Below, piece after piece: positions 17,079 to 25,793 of a stretch of 64,000 nucleotides of DNA. A model generated the notes under the pieces. The model did no database searches and was not told the DNA's origin. It saw nothing but the letters and a program-made list of their open reading frames with translations. The stretch spans positions 62,001 through 126,000 of the forward strand of contig NZ_PNFB01000008.1 in assembly GCF_003347015.1 (NCBI RefSeq), read 5' to 3'. This stretch comes from Brachybacterium sp. YJGR34 (GTDB taxonomy: Bacteria > Actinomycetota > Actinomycetes > Actinomycetales > Dermabacteraceae). Position numbers and translations under genes: made by a program. Each line of letters starts with the position of its first letter. Within the stretch, counting starts at the first letter, position 1.

Positions 17079-19055
17079 GTGGCCCAGGGACTGATCCGCC
17101 GCGCCGACGTCGACCTCGTGCGGGAGCGCGCCCGCCTGGACGAGGTGGTGTCCGAGCACGTCACCCTGCGCACCGCGGGCATCGGGTCGATGAAGGGGCT
17201 GTGCCCCTTCCACGACGAGAAGACCCCCTCCTTCAACATCCGGCCCCAGCTGGGTCACTGGCACTGCTTCGGCTGCGGCGAGGGCGGGGACGTCATCTCC
17301 TTCGTCCAGAAGATCAACCACCTCAGCTTCGTGGAGGCGGTGGAGATGCTCGCCGGCCGCTACGGCGTGCAGCTGCAGTACGAGGAGTCCTCCTCGGGCT
17401 CCCGGGGAGGCGACCGGCCGGATCCCGGCACGCGGCGCCGCCTCCTGGACGCGCACGCGATCGCCGAGGAGTTCTATCGCGAGCAGCTGGGCACCCCGGC
17501 GGCGGAGGTGGGCCGTCGCTTCCTCACCGAGCGCGGCTTCGACCAGGCGGCCGCCGAGCACTTCGGCGTCGGCTTCGCGCCCGAGGGGTGGGACGCGATC
17601 ACCTCGGAGCTGCGCTCCCGCGGCTTCACCGAGGCGGAGCTGGTGGCCAGCGGGCTGGTCTCCGAGGGACAGCGCGGGGTCTACGACCGCTTCCGCGGGC
17701 GCCTGGTCTGGCCCATCCGCGACATCACCGGCGCCACGATCGGCTTCGGCGCGCGCCGCCTGCTGGAGTCCGACAAGGGCCCGAAGTACCTCAACACCCC
17801 GGAGACCGCGATCTATCACAAGTCGTCGGTGCTCTACGGCCTGGACATCGCCCGCAAGGCGATCTCCACGCAGCACCGGGTGGTGGTGGTCGAGGGATAC
17901 ACCGACGTGATGGCCGCGCACCTGGCCGGGGTCACCACCGCCGTCGCCTCCTGCGGCACCGCCTTCGGCGCCGACCACGTGAAGATCGTCCGGCGCGTGA
18001 TGGGGGATTCGAACCCCTCGGCCGGTCTGCGCCTGAACACCGACGGCCGCGGCCTGGGCGGCGAGGTCATCTTCACCTTCGACGGCGACGCGGCCGGCCA
18101 GAAGGCCGCGCTGCGCGCCTTCGAGGAGGACCAGCGCTTCGTCGCCCAGACCTACGTCGCCGTCGAGGGCGGCGGCATGGATCCCTGCGAGCTGCGGATC
18201 GCCCAGGGCGATCAGGCCGTGCGGGACCTCATCGACTCCCGCACGCCCATGTTCGAGTTCGCGATCCGCTCCGCGATCGCCCAGGTGGATCTCGACACCG
18301 TCGAGGGACAGGTGACCGCGCTGCGGATGGCCGCGCCGGTGGTCGCCCGGATCCGCGACCGCGCGATGCGGCCCGAGTACGCACGGCGGCTGTCGGGCTG
18401 GCTGGGGATGGACGAGCGCACCGTGCTGCGCGCCGTCCACGACGCGGCCCGGCAGGACCGCCGCGAGGGGCAGCGCGGCGAGGAGCCGCTGCACAGCCAG
18501 CGGCCCGCCGCACCGGGCGCCGTGGGGGAGGAGCCGCCCGCCCTCCCGCTGCCGCGCCTGGCCGACGTGGTCAGCCCGCGCGACCCGGTGGGCCAGGTGG
18601 AGACCCAGACGCTGGCGGTGATGCTGCAGGCGCCGCAGCTGCTGGACGTGCAGAAGGTGGCCTCGCTCCCGGACGACTCCTTCCACGTGCCCTCGCTGCA
18701 GAGCGTGTGGGACGTGATGCTCGCCGCGGGGACGCTGCTCGATGCCGTGGCCGGCGAGCTCCACCCTGCCCGCTACCTCGAGCAGGTCCTGGAGATCGCG
18801 GGCGAGACCATCCGTCCGCTGATCGTGGAGATCGCGAACCTGGATCTCCCGGCGCGGACGGAGGAGCACCTGGCCCGCCTGGCCGCCTCGCTGCTGGACC
18901 GGCTCTCGGAGCTGTCGATCACCCGTGAGTACTCGGTGCTGAAGCAGCGGCTGCAGCGCACCGACCCCGCGGATGCGGAGCGCTACCAGGAGATCCTCTC
19001 CCGGCTCGTGCAGGTGCAGGAGAAGCGCCGCTCGCTGCGGACGCCGGGGGACTGA
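17079..19055 (+). CDS. dnaG: DNA primase
   Basis: 658 residues from GTG 17079. The zinc-binding domain shows CPFHDEKTPSFNI and WHCFGCGEGGDVISFV (residues about 45-75). The Toprim domain has VVVVEGYTDVMAAHLAG and FTFDGDAAGQKAAL. The C-terminal helicase-interaction region is present. Between the Toprim motifs (about residues 306-325) there is a Gly/Asn-rich stretch longer than I recall for the M. tuberculosis enzyme. The primase makes RNA primers for replication. The last 137 bases overlap the convergent DedA gene. Confidence 0.97.
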   Translation: MAQGLIRRADVDLVRERARLDEVVSEHVTLRTAGIGSMKGLCPFHDEKTPSFNIRPQLGHWHCFGCGEGGDVISFVQKINHLSFVEAVEMLAGRYGVQLQYEESSSGSRGGDRPDPGTRRRLLDAHAIAEEFYREQLGTPAAEVGRRFLTERGFDQAAAEHFGVGFAPEGWDAITSELRSRGFTEAELVASGLVSEGQRGVYDRFRGRLVWPIRDITGATIGFGARRLLESDKGPKYLNTPETAIYHKSSVLYGLDIARKAISTQHRVVVVEGYTDVMAAHLAGVTTAVASCGTAFGADHVKIVRRVMGDSNPSAGLRLNTDGRGLGGEVIFTFDGDAAGQKAALRAFEEDQRFVAQTYVAVEGGGMDPCELRIAQGDQAVRDLIDSRTPMFEFAIRSAIAQVDLDTVEGQVTALRMAAPVVARIRDRAMRPEYARRLSGWLGMDERTVLRAVHDAARQDRREGQRGEEPLHSQRPAAPGAVGEEPPALPLPRLADVVSPRDPVGQVETQTLAVMLQAPQLLDVQKVASLPDDSFHVPSLQSVWDVMLAAGTLLDAVAGELHPARYLEQVLEIAGETIRPLIVEIANLDLPARTEEHLARLAASLLDRLSELSITREYSVLKQRLQRTDPADAERYQEILSRLVQVQEKRRSLRTPGD

Positions 19056-19653
19056 CCCGGGCGCGCCGTCGGGCGCGCATCGCGCGGACGGCCTCCAGCG
19101 AGGCCCCGAGGACGAGCGCGAGACCGATGCCGAGCGCCACTCCCAGCAGCGGCTGCTCGTGGAAGGCGAGCCCGCCGATCACACCGATGCCCACGCTGTA
19201 CGTCGCCCACAGGAGACCGGCGATCGCGGCGAAGCCCACGAAGCGCGCTCGCGGATAGCCGATCACGCCCGAGGCGAGCGTAGTGGCGGTGCGGCCGCCG
19301 GGGACGAAGCGCGCGGAGATCAGCAGCATGCCGCCCCGGGTGCGCAGCTCCTGCTCCGCCAAACCCAGCAGGGAATCGGCCCAGCGGCGACGACGGAGCC
19401 AGCGGGCCAGGGGACCGGCGCCACGGCCCAGATGGTGCGCGGTGATGTCGCCGATCAGCGCCCCTGCCCAGGCGGCCAGCAGGACCAGCAGCGCGACCGG
19501 CTCCCCGGTGACGGCGTAGGCGGCTGCCGAGATGACGACGGTCTCCCCGGGCACGATCGGCAGCACGGCGTCCAGCAGTGCCAGGCCCAGCACGAGGGCG
19601 TAGAGCCAGGGGGAGCTCATCAGGCTCTGGGCCAGCTGCAGAACGGCATCCAT
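18919..19653 (-). CDS. DedA-family membrane protein
   Basis: 244 residues. Core DedA motifs are visible: LDAVLPIVPGETVVISAA near residue 30, WAGALIGDITAHHLGRGAG, then LLISARFVPGGRTATTLASG, which holds the Arg/Gly residues conserved in DedA undecaprenyl-phosphate or lipid flippases. About five hydrophobic helices end near residue 190. The remaining ~50 residues are a low-complexity Ala/Ser/Pro/Arg tail, read antisense through the 3' end of dnaG. The true functional protein may be shorter than the open frame, but no stop occurs earlier. Confidence 0.9.
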   Translation of the reverse strand: MDAVLQLAQSLMSSPWLYALVLGLALLDAVLPIVPGETVVISAAAYAVTGEPVALLVLLAAWAGALIGDITAHHLGRGAGPLARWLRRRRWADSLLGLAEQELRTRGGMLLISARFVPGGRTATTLASGVIGYPRARFVGFAAIAGLLWATYSVGIGVIGGLAFHEQPLLGVALGIGLALVLGASLEAVRAMRARRRARVSPPASAASGASPAPARAGRGSPGSAPHPRGRCAAAAASAPSTHG

Positions 19654-19885
19654 GGGGTCTCCGAACGGTGGGGGAGGACGACTCCTGCCACGCTAGGGAG
19701 ACCGGAACCGAGACAGAACCGTGCTGGCCCTCGCCCCGCGGCAGATCCCTGCACCGCCACCCCGCAGGAAACCGCATCTCGGTCCGGGGGTGCGCCCCCT
19801 GCTGTGCGCACCACGCCGTTGATAGCGTGCAGCGACCGCACGCCCGTGCCCCCGCCGCACCGCCCCCAGCCCTCGGAGCCCACCC

Positions 19886-21064
19886 ATGCGCCTGCCCGAT
19901 CTCTCCGGCATCGAGCTGCCGCGCGAACCGCTCCGCCTCGCCCGGCGTGCCGCCCGGCAGGTGGCCGGGACCGCGCTGGGGCTGGTGCTGGGACCGCTGC
20001 TCGCGCTGAGCGCCCTGCTGCTGCCGCTGCGGCTGCGGAGGCCTTTCCTCCGTATCCGGACCTGGGAGATGCGGCGCCTGCACCGCCTCTACAGCCTGCG
20101 GCTCGACGGCGGCGAGTCGGTTCTCGGCGGCCGGCGCTCCCTGCTGCACGGGCTGATCTCCGGCGTGCTCGGCTACCTGATGTGCTATCTGCTGGTCCTG
20201 GTCGGGGCGGTGGTGCTGGGCAGCTTCCTCCAGTCCTTCTACATCTCGCCGGTGGTGTTCCAGTTCGATCTCTGGGCGATCAGCGGCCCGGCCATGGCGG
20301 TGCTGCTGATCTTCGGCCCGGCCTGTCTGCTCTCCGCCGCGGTCTTCGCCGAGCTGGCGGTGTGGGCGCAGACGAAGGTGCTGGGCCTGTGGACCACCGT
20401 GACCCGCGAGGACGCCCTCGAGGCCCGCATCGGCACCCTGCTGACCACGCGACGCGGCGTGGTGCTCGCCATCGACGACGAGCGCCGACGCATCGAGCGG
20501 GACCTGCACGACGGCGTCCAGCAGAACGTGGTCTCGCTGTCGGTGACCCTGGCCCGGGCCCGCCGGGCGAGCGATCCCGAGCGGGCCGCGGAGCTGCTCG
20601 CCCAGGCGCATGCGCAGTCCCAGTCGCTCATCGAGGAGGTGCGCCAGGTGGCCTGGCGGATCTACCCCAACGCCCTGGACGAGCACGGCCTGGTCGCGGC
20701 TCTCGACCTCGTCGCGGAGACCAGCCCGATCCCCGTGGACGTCGACGTCCGGATCGACGGCGCGCTGCCCAAGGCGGTCGAGTCCGCGGCCTACTTCGTC
20801 GCCCGGGAGGCGGTCACCAACGTCCTCAAGCACGCCGAGGCGCGCAGCATCCGCGTGGTGCTGCGGACCGAGGAGCTGCGCGGTCGCCGGACCCTGCATC
20901 TGAGCGTCCACGACGACGGTGCCGGAGGCGCCGACCCGGCCGGCGGTGGCCTGCAGGGTCTCGCCCGCCGCGTCGCCGCGCTGGACGGTAGCGTGAGCGT
21001 GCACAGCCCGCGCGGCGGGCCCACCCTCATCACCGCGGAGATCCCTGTTGACCGAGACACCTGA
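19886..21064 (+). CDS. NarL-type sensor histidine kinase
   Basis: 392 residues. The N-terminal ~170 residues have hydrophobic helices (LGYLMCYLLVLVGAVVLGSF, LLIFGPACLLSAAVFAELA), a sensor region with little outside the membrane. HisKA_3 dimerisation carries the phospho-His in IERDLHDGVQQNVVSLSV (about residue 210). The HATPase domain has the N box VAREAVTNVLKHAEA and the G box HDDGAGGADPAGGGLQGLA. It phosphorylates the response regulator encoded next, with which it overlaps by 17 bases. The signal is unknown. Confidence 0.93.
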   Translation: MRLPDLSGIELPREPLRLARRAARQVAGTALGLVLGPLLALSALLLPLRLRRPFLRIRTWEMRRLHRLYSLRLDGGESVLGGRRSLLHGLISGVLGYLMCYLLVLVGAVVLGSFLQSFYISPVVFQFDLWAISGPAMAVLLIFGPACLLSAAVFAELAVWAQTKVLGLWTTVTREDALEARIGTLLTTRRGVVLAIDDERRRIERDLHDGVQQNVVSLSVTLARARRASDPERAAELLAQAHAQSQSLIEEVRQVAWRIYPNALDEHGLVAALDLVAETSPIPVDVDVRIDGALPKAVESAAYFVAREAVTNVLKHAEARSIRVVLRTEELRGRRTLHLSVHDDGAGGADPAGGGLQGLARRVAALDGSVSVHSPRGGPTLITAEIPVDRDT

Positions 21065-21725
21065 GAGCACCGCGCCGCTGACCGTCGTGCTCGCCGACGA
21101 CGCGGTGCTCCTGCGCGAGGGCGTGCGCAGCCTGCTCGAGGACGAGGGCATCGAGGTGCTCGCCTCGGTCGGAGACGGCGAGGCCCTGCTGGCGGAGGTC
21201 GCCCGGCATCGTCCGCGGCTCGCCGTGGTGGACGTGCGCATGCCTCCCACGCACACGAACGAGGGCCTCCTCGCCGCGCTGCGGATCAAGCGCGAGCATC
21301 CGGGCATCGGGGTGCTGGTGCTCTCCCAGCACGTGGCGCGCGAGTACGCGAGCGATCTGCTCGCCTCCGAGTCCGCCGGCATCGGTTACCTGCTCAAGGA
21401 CCGCATCACCGAGATCGACGGCTTCCTCGACGCGGTGCACCGGGTGGCGGACGGCGGCACGGTCATCGACCCGGCGGTGGTGCGGGCGCTGCTGCGCGCT
21501 CCGGAGCAGAAGCGGGCGGTCACCCGTCTGACGCCGCGCGAGATCGAGGTGCTCGAGGCGATGGCGGAGGGCCTGTCCAACCGGGGGATCGCCGAGCGCC
21601 TGTTCCTCTCGCTCTCCACCGTGGAGAAGGCGGTCAGCGCCGTCTTCGACAAGCTCGAGCTGCCCGGGGACGAGGGCACCAGCCGCCGTGTGCAGGCCGT
21701 GCTGCGCTATCTCGACGACGCCTGA
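21048..21725 (+). CDS. LuxR/NarL-family response regulator
   Basis: 225 residues from a TTG start inside the end of the kinase gene. The receiver domain has the acidic pocket (VVLADDAVLLREGV), the phospho-Asp in LAVVDVRMPPTHTNEG, Ser in VLVLSQHV and Lys in YLLKDRI. The LuxR helix-turn-helix is RLTPREIEVLEAMAEGLSNR, followed by STVEKAVSAVFDKLEL. It forms a two-component system with the upstream kinase. Targets are unknown. Confidence 0.93.
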   Translation: MTETPESTAPLTVVLADDAVLLREGVRSLLEDEGIEVLASVGDGEALLAEVARHRPRLAVVDVRMPPTHTNEGLLAALRIKREHPGIGVLVLSQHVAREYASDLLASESAGIGYLLKDRITEIDGFLDAVHRVADGGTVIDPAVVRALLRAPEQKRAVTRLTPREIEVLEAMAEGLSNRGIAERLFLSLSTVEKAVSAVFDKLELPGDEGTSRRVQAVLRYLDDA

Positions 21726-21745
21726 GCCCGCGCCGCGCCGTCGGC

Positions 21746-22561
21746 TCAGAGCATGCCCTGGGCCCGAGCGGTGAGCTCCGTGCGACGCTGCTCCTGGCGG
21801 GCCGCGAGCGCTCCCGCGGCGGCCCGGCCGGCCGGGCCGCCGGCGCCGTGCACGGCCCATCGGCGCAGGAAGGACGCGGCGACCACGGCGTCCTGGACGC
21901 CTCCGAGGAGATCCTGCAGGTCCCGGGCCTGCTCGAGATGCTGTGCGGCCGAGGGCTCGATCGGCTCGAGCCACTCGGCGGTGTAGCGCCACCGCTTGGC
22001 CGCCTTCCGGGCGCCGTGGAGGGCTGCCGCCTCGCCCTGCGCCGCACTGATCCGCGCGCGGACCTCGGAGCGGAGGGACGCCAGGAGTCGGGCGGGGAAC
22101 GGCGGGCGCGGGACCGGCGGGTCATCGGACCAGCGCTCGAGCAGCTGCGCCGCCTCCGACAGTGAGTTCTGCGCGGCCACAAGCGCTGCCAGAGCCTCCT
22201 CCCGCTCCAGCGCCACGGCGTCCTCGAGATCGGCGCGCACGGCCGTGGCGACCGCGCGCGGGAGCGAGACGTCGTCGAGCGCGGGGAGGAGGGTCTCGGC
22301 GAGGACGTCGGCATCGCGCACCGCGCCGAGCGGCCCCGCCGCAGCGCGCAGCATCCGCGCCGCGGCCTCGGGCTCCTCGAGGGCATCCGGGGAGGCGCGG
22401 ACCACGGCGCGCAGTCGCCGCAGCGAGGTCCGCGTGTCATGGACCAGGTCCGCGCTGGGCGGGTCGCTGGTCGGCGGCGGGAGGGTCAGCTGCCGCAGAC
22501 CGGCCAGGGCGCGCGCCGCATGCTGGGCCACATACTCCGTCGGAAGCTCCTCGACGGTCAT
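21746..22561 (-). CDS. CHAD-domain protein
   Basis: 271 residues. CHAD domains are alpha-helical with conserved basic residues. Here HDTRTSLRRLRAVVRASPDA (about residue 40), GAVRDADVLAETLLPAL and LHGARKAAKRWRYTAEWLEP (about residue 180) are clear matches to the two His/Arg/Lys signatures. CHAD proteins bind inorganic polyphosphate. There is no CYTH (triphosphatase) domain in this protein or next to it. It is convergent with the two-component pair, 20 bases apart. Confidence 0.9.
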   Translation of the reverse strand: MTVEELPTEYVAQHAARALAGLRQLTLPPPTSDPPSADLVHDTRTSLRRLRAVVRASPDALEEPEAAARMLRAAAGPLGAVRDADVLAETLLPALDDVSLPRAVATAVRADLEDAVALEREEALAALVAAQNSLSEAAQLLERWSDDPPVPRPPFPARLLASLRSEVRARISAAQGEAAALHGARKAAKRWRYTAEWLEPIEPSAAQHLEQARDLQDLLGGVQDAVVAASFLRRWAVHGAGGPAGRAAAGALAARQEQRRTELTARAQGML

Positions 22562-22628
22562 CGCGCACCTCCCTCGCCCCGCTCCATCCTCCCACCGCGC
22601 GGAGCGCGAGGGGCATCCCGCAAGGGCA

Positions 22629-22670
22629 GACGCCCCCGCCGAGGATCCGGGGATCCGAGGCGGGGGCGTC
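22629..22670. terminator. long GC hairpin downstream of the metallothionein-like operon
   Basis: GACGCCCCCGCC (22629-22640) pairs exactly with GGCGGGGGCGTC (22659-22670). The 18-base loop contains a second stem, GGATCC-GG-GGATCC. It lies just past the stop of the gene at 22707 on the minus strand and upstream of the CHAD start. There is no U-run, as with other terminators in this window. Confidence 0.6.
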
Positions 22671-22706
22671 GGGTCGAGGTGCTGACCGGAGATCCGGCTC
22701 CTGCGA

Positions 22707-22949
22707 TCAGCGCCGGCTCCTCACCCCGTTCTCCGCGCCATGGCGGGCGCAGTTCGCGCAGCAGTACACGGAGGCCTCCTGCTCGACGCCGTGGCCGAGG
22801 ATCCGGCATCCGCAGTGCGCGCAGACCGGAGCCATCGCCTGGGCGGCGCATTCGAAGCTGTCGAAGACGCCGACCCGGTCGCCCTGGGAGATGCTGAGCG
22901 GGGTGTGGTACTCGTTGCCGCAGACGTCGCAGGTCGCTGCGGTGGTCAT
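22707..22949 (-). CDS. small Cys-rich metallothionein-like protein
   Basis: 80 residues with nine Cys and several His. CDVCGNEYHTPLSI opens the protein, a middle FECAAQAMAPVCAHCGC follows, then RILGHGVEQEASVYCCANCA and a closing RHG. The CxxCxC...CCxxC spacing resembles bacterial metallothionein/zinc-ribbon-like proteins that bind zinc or copper. Its start overlaps the stop of the 78-residue gene as ATGA, so the two form one translation unit. A zinc-buffering or redox role is inferred from the Cys pattern. It does not look like a transcription factor. Confidence 0.75.
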   Translation of the reverse strand: MTTAATCDVCGNEYHTPLSISQGDRVGVFDSFECAAQAMAPVCAHCGCRILGHGVEQEASVYCCANCARHGAENGVRSRR

Positions 22950-23182
22950 GGTGTCCCGAGACGCCGGGCGAGCAGGGCCTTGGCCTGTTCGCCGCCCTTG
23001 ACGCTCTCGTGCTGCGCCCGGGTGAACAGGTCCACGAGCTCGTCGTCGCCGGCGCGCTCGGCATCGGCCCGGTACGTCTCCAGGCGGAGTGCGTTGGACA
23101 GGCACTTCTCGGTGAACCAGATCAGGTTGTAGTTCGCATCGACGGTGCCGGTGACCTCTCCGGTCTCTCCCGTGTTCGCCAT
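22946..23182 (-). CDS. 78-residue helical protein of unknown function
   Basis: No family is recognised with confidence. After a short Gly/Thr-rich N-terminus, residues 15-75 read as two helices: LIWFTEKCLSNALRLETYRA and DELVDLFTRAQHESVKGGEQ, with one Cys. The pattern of Glu, His and Tyr recalls ferritin/rubrerythrin-like helical hairpins, but no diiron motif is complete. A good AGAGAGGAG site precedes the ATG. It is followed by the metallothionein-like gene with an ATGA overlap and is divergent from the catalase gene, so a stress role is likely. Confidence 0.7.
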   Translation of the reverse strand: MANTGETGEVTGTVDANYNLIWFTEKCLSNALRLETYRADAERAGDDELVDLFTRAQHESVKGGEQAKALLARRLGTP

Positions 23183-23524
23183 GGTCGGCTCCTCTCTGGG
23201 TGTCCTTCGCGGTCCTGCGGACCGGCCCCGTCCGCTGCGGACGGACGGCGTCCGCGTGACGTCGTTCAGCAGCAGTGGACCGGCTCCGCACTCCTCATTC
23301 GACGGCGCCTGCGGTGGGCTGTCAACGGACCGCGGCCGTCTGTGCAGGCCGGCGCACGATCGACCGATCGGATGGTGGCGCCCGGGAGGAGTGCTGGTCC
23401 GCGTCCCGAGCACGTTCTGTTCGCCCGCTCGTGCGGCCGGCCTACCGGACGGAAGCATTCCTTCCCCGTGCTGGTGCGGCGGCGTTACGTTGGCGGCGCC
23501 CCCGGCCAGCGGAAGGAGCACGTC
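23183..23524. other. 342-base divergent control region between small-protein operon and catalase
   Basis: No gene is seen. On the small-protein side are two adjacent tight palindromes: CGGTCC-TGC-GGACCG (23210-23224) and CCGTCCGC-T-GCGGACGG (23228-23244), which would lie in its leader. On the catalase side TACGTT at 23486-23491 is a TAnnnT -10 candidate with a poor -35, and GGAAGGAG at 23511-23518 is the catalase ribosome site. No alternative-sigma consensus was found with confidence. Confidence 0.6.
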
Positions 23525-25744
23525 ATGTCACCCAGCACGACCCCGCCCACCCCACCCCCCGGTCGCCCCGGCACCCGGCCCCCCTCGTTCGAGGAGCCGA
23601 CGGTCCCGACGGGCCCGCTCCCGCCGCCGGCGGATCAGCAGAGCACCCGTCCCCGCACCCCGACCGGCGCGGCACCGGGCGCCGACCCGACCACCACCGC
23701 CCAGCAGGGTGAGCACCTGACCACCTCACAGGGAGCGCGGCTGCGGGACACCGACCACTCGCTCACCGCCGGCCGCCGCGGGCCGGTGCTGCTGCAGGAC
23801 CATCATCTGCGGGAGAAGATCACGCACTTCGACCACGAGCGGATCCCGGAGCGGGTCGTGCACGCCCGCGGCGCGGCGGCGCACGGCGTGTTCGAGGGCT
23901 ACGGCACGGCGGACACGGTCTGCCGAGCGGGATTCCTCGCCCGAGGGAAGCGCACGGAGGTCTTCACGCGGTTCTCCACCGTCGTCGGCTCCCGCGGCTC
24001 GATGGACACCGCCCGCGACACCCGCGGCTTCGCGACGAAGTTCTACACCGAGGAGGGGACCTTCGACCTCGTCGCGAACAACATCCCCGTCTTCTTCATC
24101 CAGGACGGCATCAAGTTCCCCGATGTGGTCCATGCCGTGAAGCCGCACCCGGACCGCGAGATCCCGCAGGCGCAGAGCGCCCACGACACGTTCTGGGACT
24201 TCGTCTCCCTGCACACCGAGGCCCAGCACCACACCCTGTGGTTCATGGGCGACCGCGGCATCCCCCGCTCGTACCGGATGATGGAGGGGTTCGGCGTCCA
24301 CACGTTCCGGCTGTCGAACGCGCAGGGGGAGACCTCGCTGGTGAAGTTCCACTGGAAGCCCCAGCTCGGAGTGCACTCGCTGACCTGGGAGGAGGCCCAG
24401 CTCCTCGGCGGTGCGGACCCCGACTTCCACCGCCGGGACCTCGCGGATGCGATCGAGTCCGGGGCCCATCCGAGCTGGGAGCTGGGGATTCAGGTGTTCC
24501 CGGACACCGCGGAGCAGACCTTCGAGGGCATTGACCTGCTCGACCCCACGAAGTTCGTCCCCGAGGAGCTCGCGCCGGTGCAGCCGATCGGTCGGCTCAC
24601 GCTGGACCGGAACCCTCGCAACTACTTCGCGGAGACGGAGCAGGTGGCCTTCCATCCGGGCCATCTGGTCCCCGGGATCGACGTCACCGACGATCCCCTC
24701 CTGCAGGTCCGCCTGTTCTCGTACGTGGACACCCAGATCACGCGGCTCGGCGGGCCGAACTTCGCCCAGCTGCCGATCAACCGGCCCCACGCCCCGGTCA
24801 ACGACATGCTGCGCGACGGATACGGTCAGCAGGCCGACCATGCCGGCGTCGCGCCCTACCGGCCGAACTCGCTGGACGGCGGATGCCCCTTCCTGGCCGG
24901 CGAGTCCGACGGCGCCGTCACGGACCTTCCCGTGCAGGTGCCCGAGGGGGTCAAGGAGCGGCGGCTCCCGGCGAGCTTCGAGGACCATGTCAGCCAGCCC
25001 CGGCTGTTCTGGCGCAGCATGAGCCCGGTGGAGAAGGACCACATCGTCGACGCCTACGCCTTCGAGCTGGGAAAATGCTACGAGCCCGTGATCCGGGAGC
25101 GGCAGCTGCACTGCCTGGCCGCCATCGACGGGGAGCTGTGCGCGCGGGTCGCCGAGGCGCTGGGCATGCCGGCCCCGGCCCCGGCGTCCGACGGTGCGGA
25201 GACGTCCGACGGCGAGGTGGAGGCCAGCGGCCCGCTCTCGCAGCTCGGCGGTGAGTGGCCGGTCGACGGCCGCCGCCTCGGGATCGTGGTGGATCCCGAG
25301 GAGGAGAACCCCGGCCTGGTCGAGCTCCATGAGGCGATCGTCGCCTCCTCGATGACGCCGGTGCTGATCGCGCCGCGCGGCGGCGAGGTCGCCGGGCTGC
25401 CGGTCGACCGCACCTTCGCCACGGCGGCGTCAGTCGAGCTGGACGCTCTCCTGCTGGGAGGGAACCCGCTGACGGCGCCGGACTCGTCCCCCTCGATCGA
25501 CCCGACGGCCGGAACGCCCGGAGCGCCGACGACCGAGCCGCGGGTCGGCATGCTGGTCGACGAGTGCTGGCGGCACGCGAAGATGATCGGCGCCTGGGGA
25601 GCGGGCCACGAGGCGCTCCGCTCCCGCACCGTTCCGGAGGCACCCGGGATCGTGGCCGGCGACGATCCGGCGGCCGTGCTCGCCGAGGTCTCCACACTGC
25701 TGCGGAGCCATCGCGTGTGGGACCGCTTCCCCGCCCGGTCGTGA
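23525..25744 (+). CDS. katE: large-subunit monofunctional catalase (HPII type)
   Basis: 739 residues, the size of clade 2 catalases. A disordered Pro/Thr-rich N-terminus (~65 residues) precedes the heme domain. Distal His113 is in RVVHARGAAAHG, the catalytic Asn in ANNIPVFFIQD and the heme-ligand Tyr400 in RLFSYVDTQ. The C-terminal ~170 residues form a flavodoxin/GATase1-like domain (RLGIVVDPEEENPGLVEL) typical of HPII. The enzyme breaks down H2O2 in the cytoplasm. The linker before the C-terminal domain is Asp/Ser-rich. An alcohol dehydrogenase gene follows 49 bases downstream. Confidence 0.96.
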   Translation: MSPSTTPPTPPPGRPGTRPPSFEEPTVPTGPLPPPADQQSTRPRTPTGAAPGADPTTTAQQGEHLTTSQGARLRDTDHSLTAGRRGPVLLQDHHLREKITHFDHERIPERVVHARGAAAHGVFEGYGTADTVCRAGFLARGKRTEVFTRFSTVVGSRGSMDTARDTRGFATKFYTEEGTFDLVANNIPVFFIQDGIKFPDVVHAVKPHPDREIPQAQSAHDTFWDFVSLHTEAQHHTLWFMGDRGIPRSYRMMEGFGVHTFRLSNAQGETSLVKFHWKPQLGVHSLTWEEAQLLGGADPDFHRRDLADAIESGAHPSWELGIQVFPDTAEQTFEGIDLLDPTKFVPEELAPVQPIGRLTLDRNPRNYFAETEQVAFHPGHLVPGIDVTDDPLLQVRLFSYVDTQITRLGGPNFAQLPINRPHAPVNDMLRDGYGQQADHAGVAPYRPNSLDGGCPFLAGESDGAVTDLPVQVPEGVKERRLPASFEDHVSQPRLFWRSMSPVEKDHIVDAYAFELGKCYEPVIRERQLHCLAAIDGELCARVAEALGMPAPAPASDGAETSDGEVEASGPLSQLGGEWPVDGRRLGIVVDPEEENPGLVELHEAIVASSMTPVLIAPRGGEVAGLPVDRTFATAASVELDALLLGGNPLTAPDSSPSIDPTAGTPGAPTTEPRVGMLVDECWRHAKMIGAWGAGHEALRSRTVPEAPGIVAGDDPAAVLAEVSTLLRSHRVWDRFPARS

Positions 25745-25793
25745 GGACGACGGTGGACGGATCCGCGAGAGCACTTGACAGGAAGGCAGGACC

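Noticed and set aside
18002-18018. GGGGGATTCGAACCCCT inside dnaG looks like a tRNA T-arm (on the minus strand) and falls in a variable segment of the protein.
   Set aside because: No acceptor, anticodon or D-arm can be built around it, and dnaG is in frame with intact Toprim motifs on both sides. It encodes part of a flexible insert; resemblance is likely chance.
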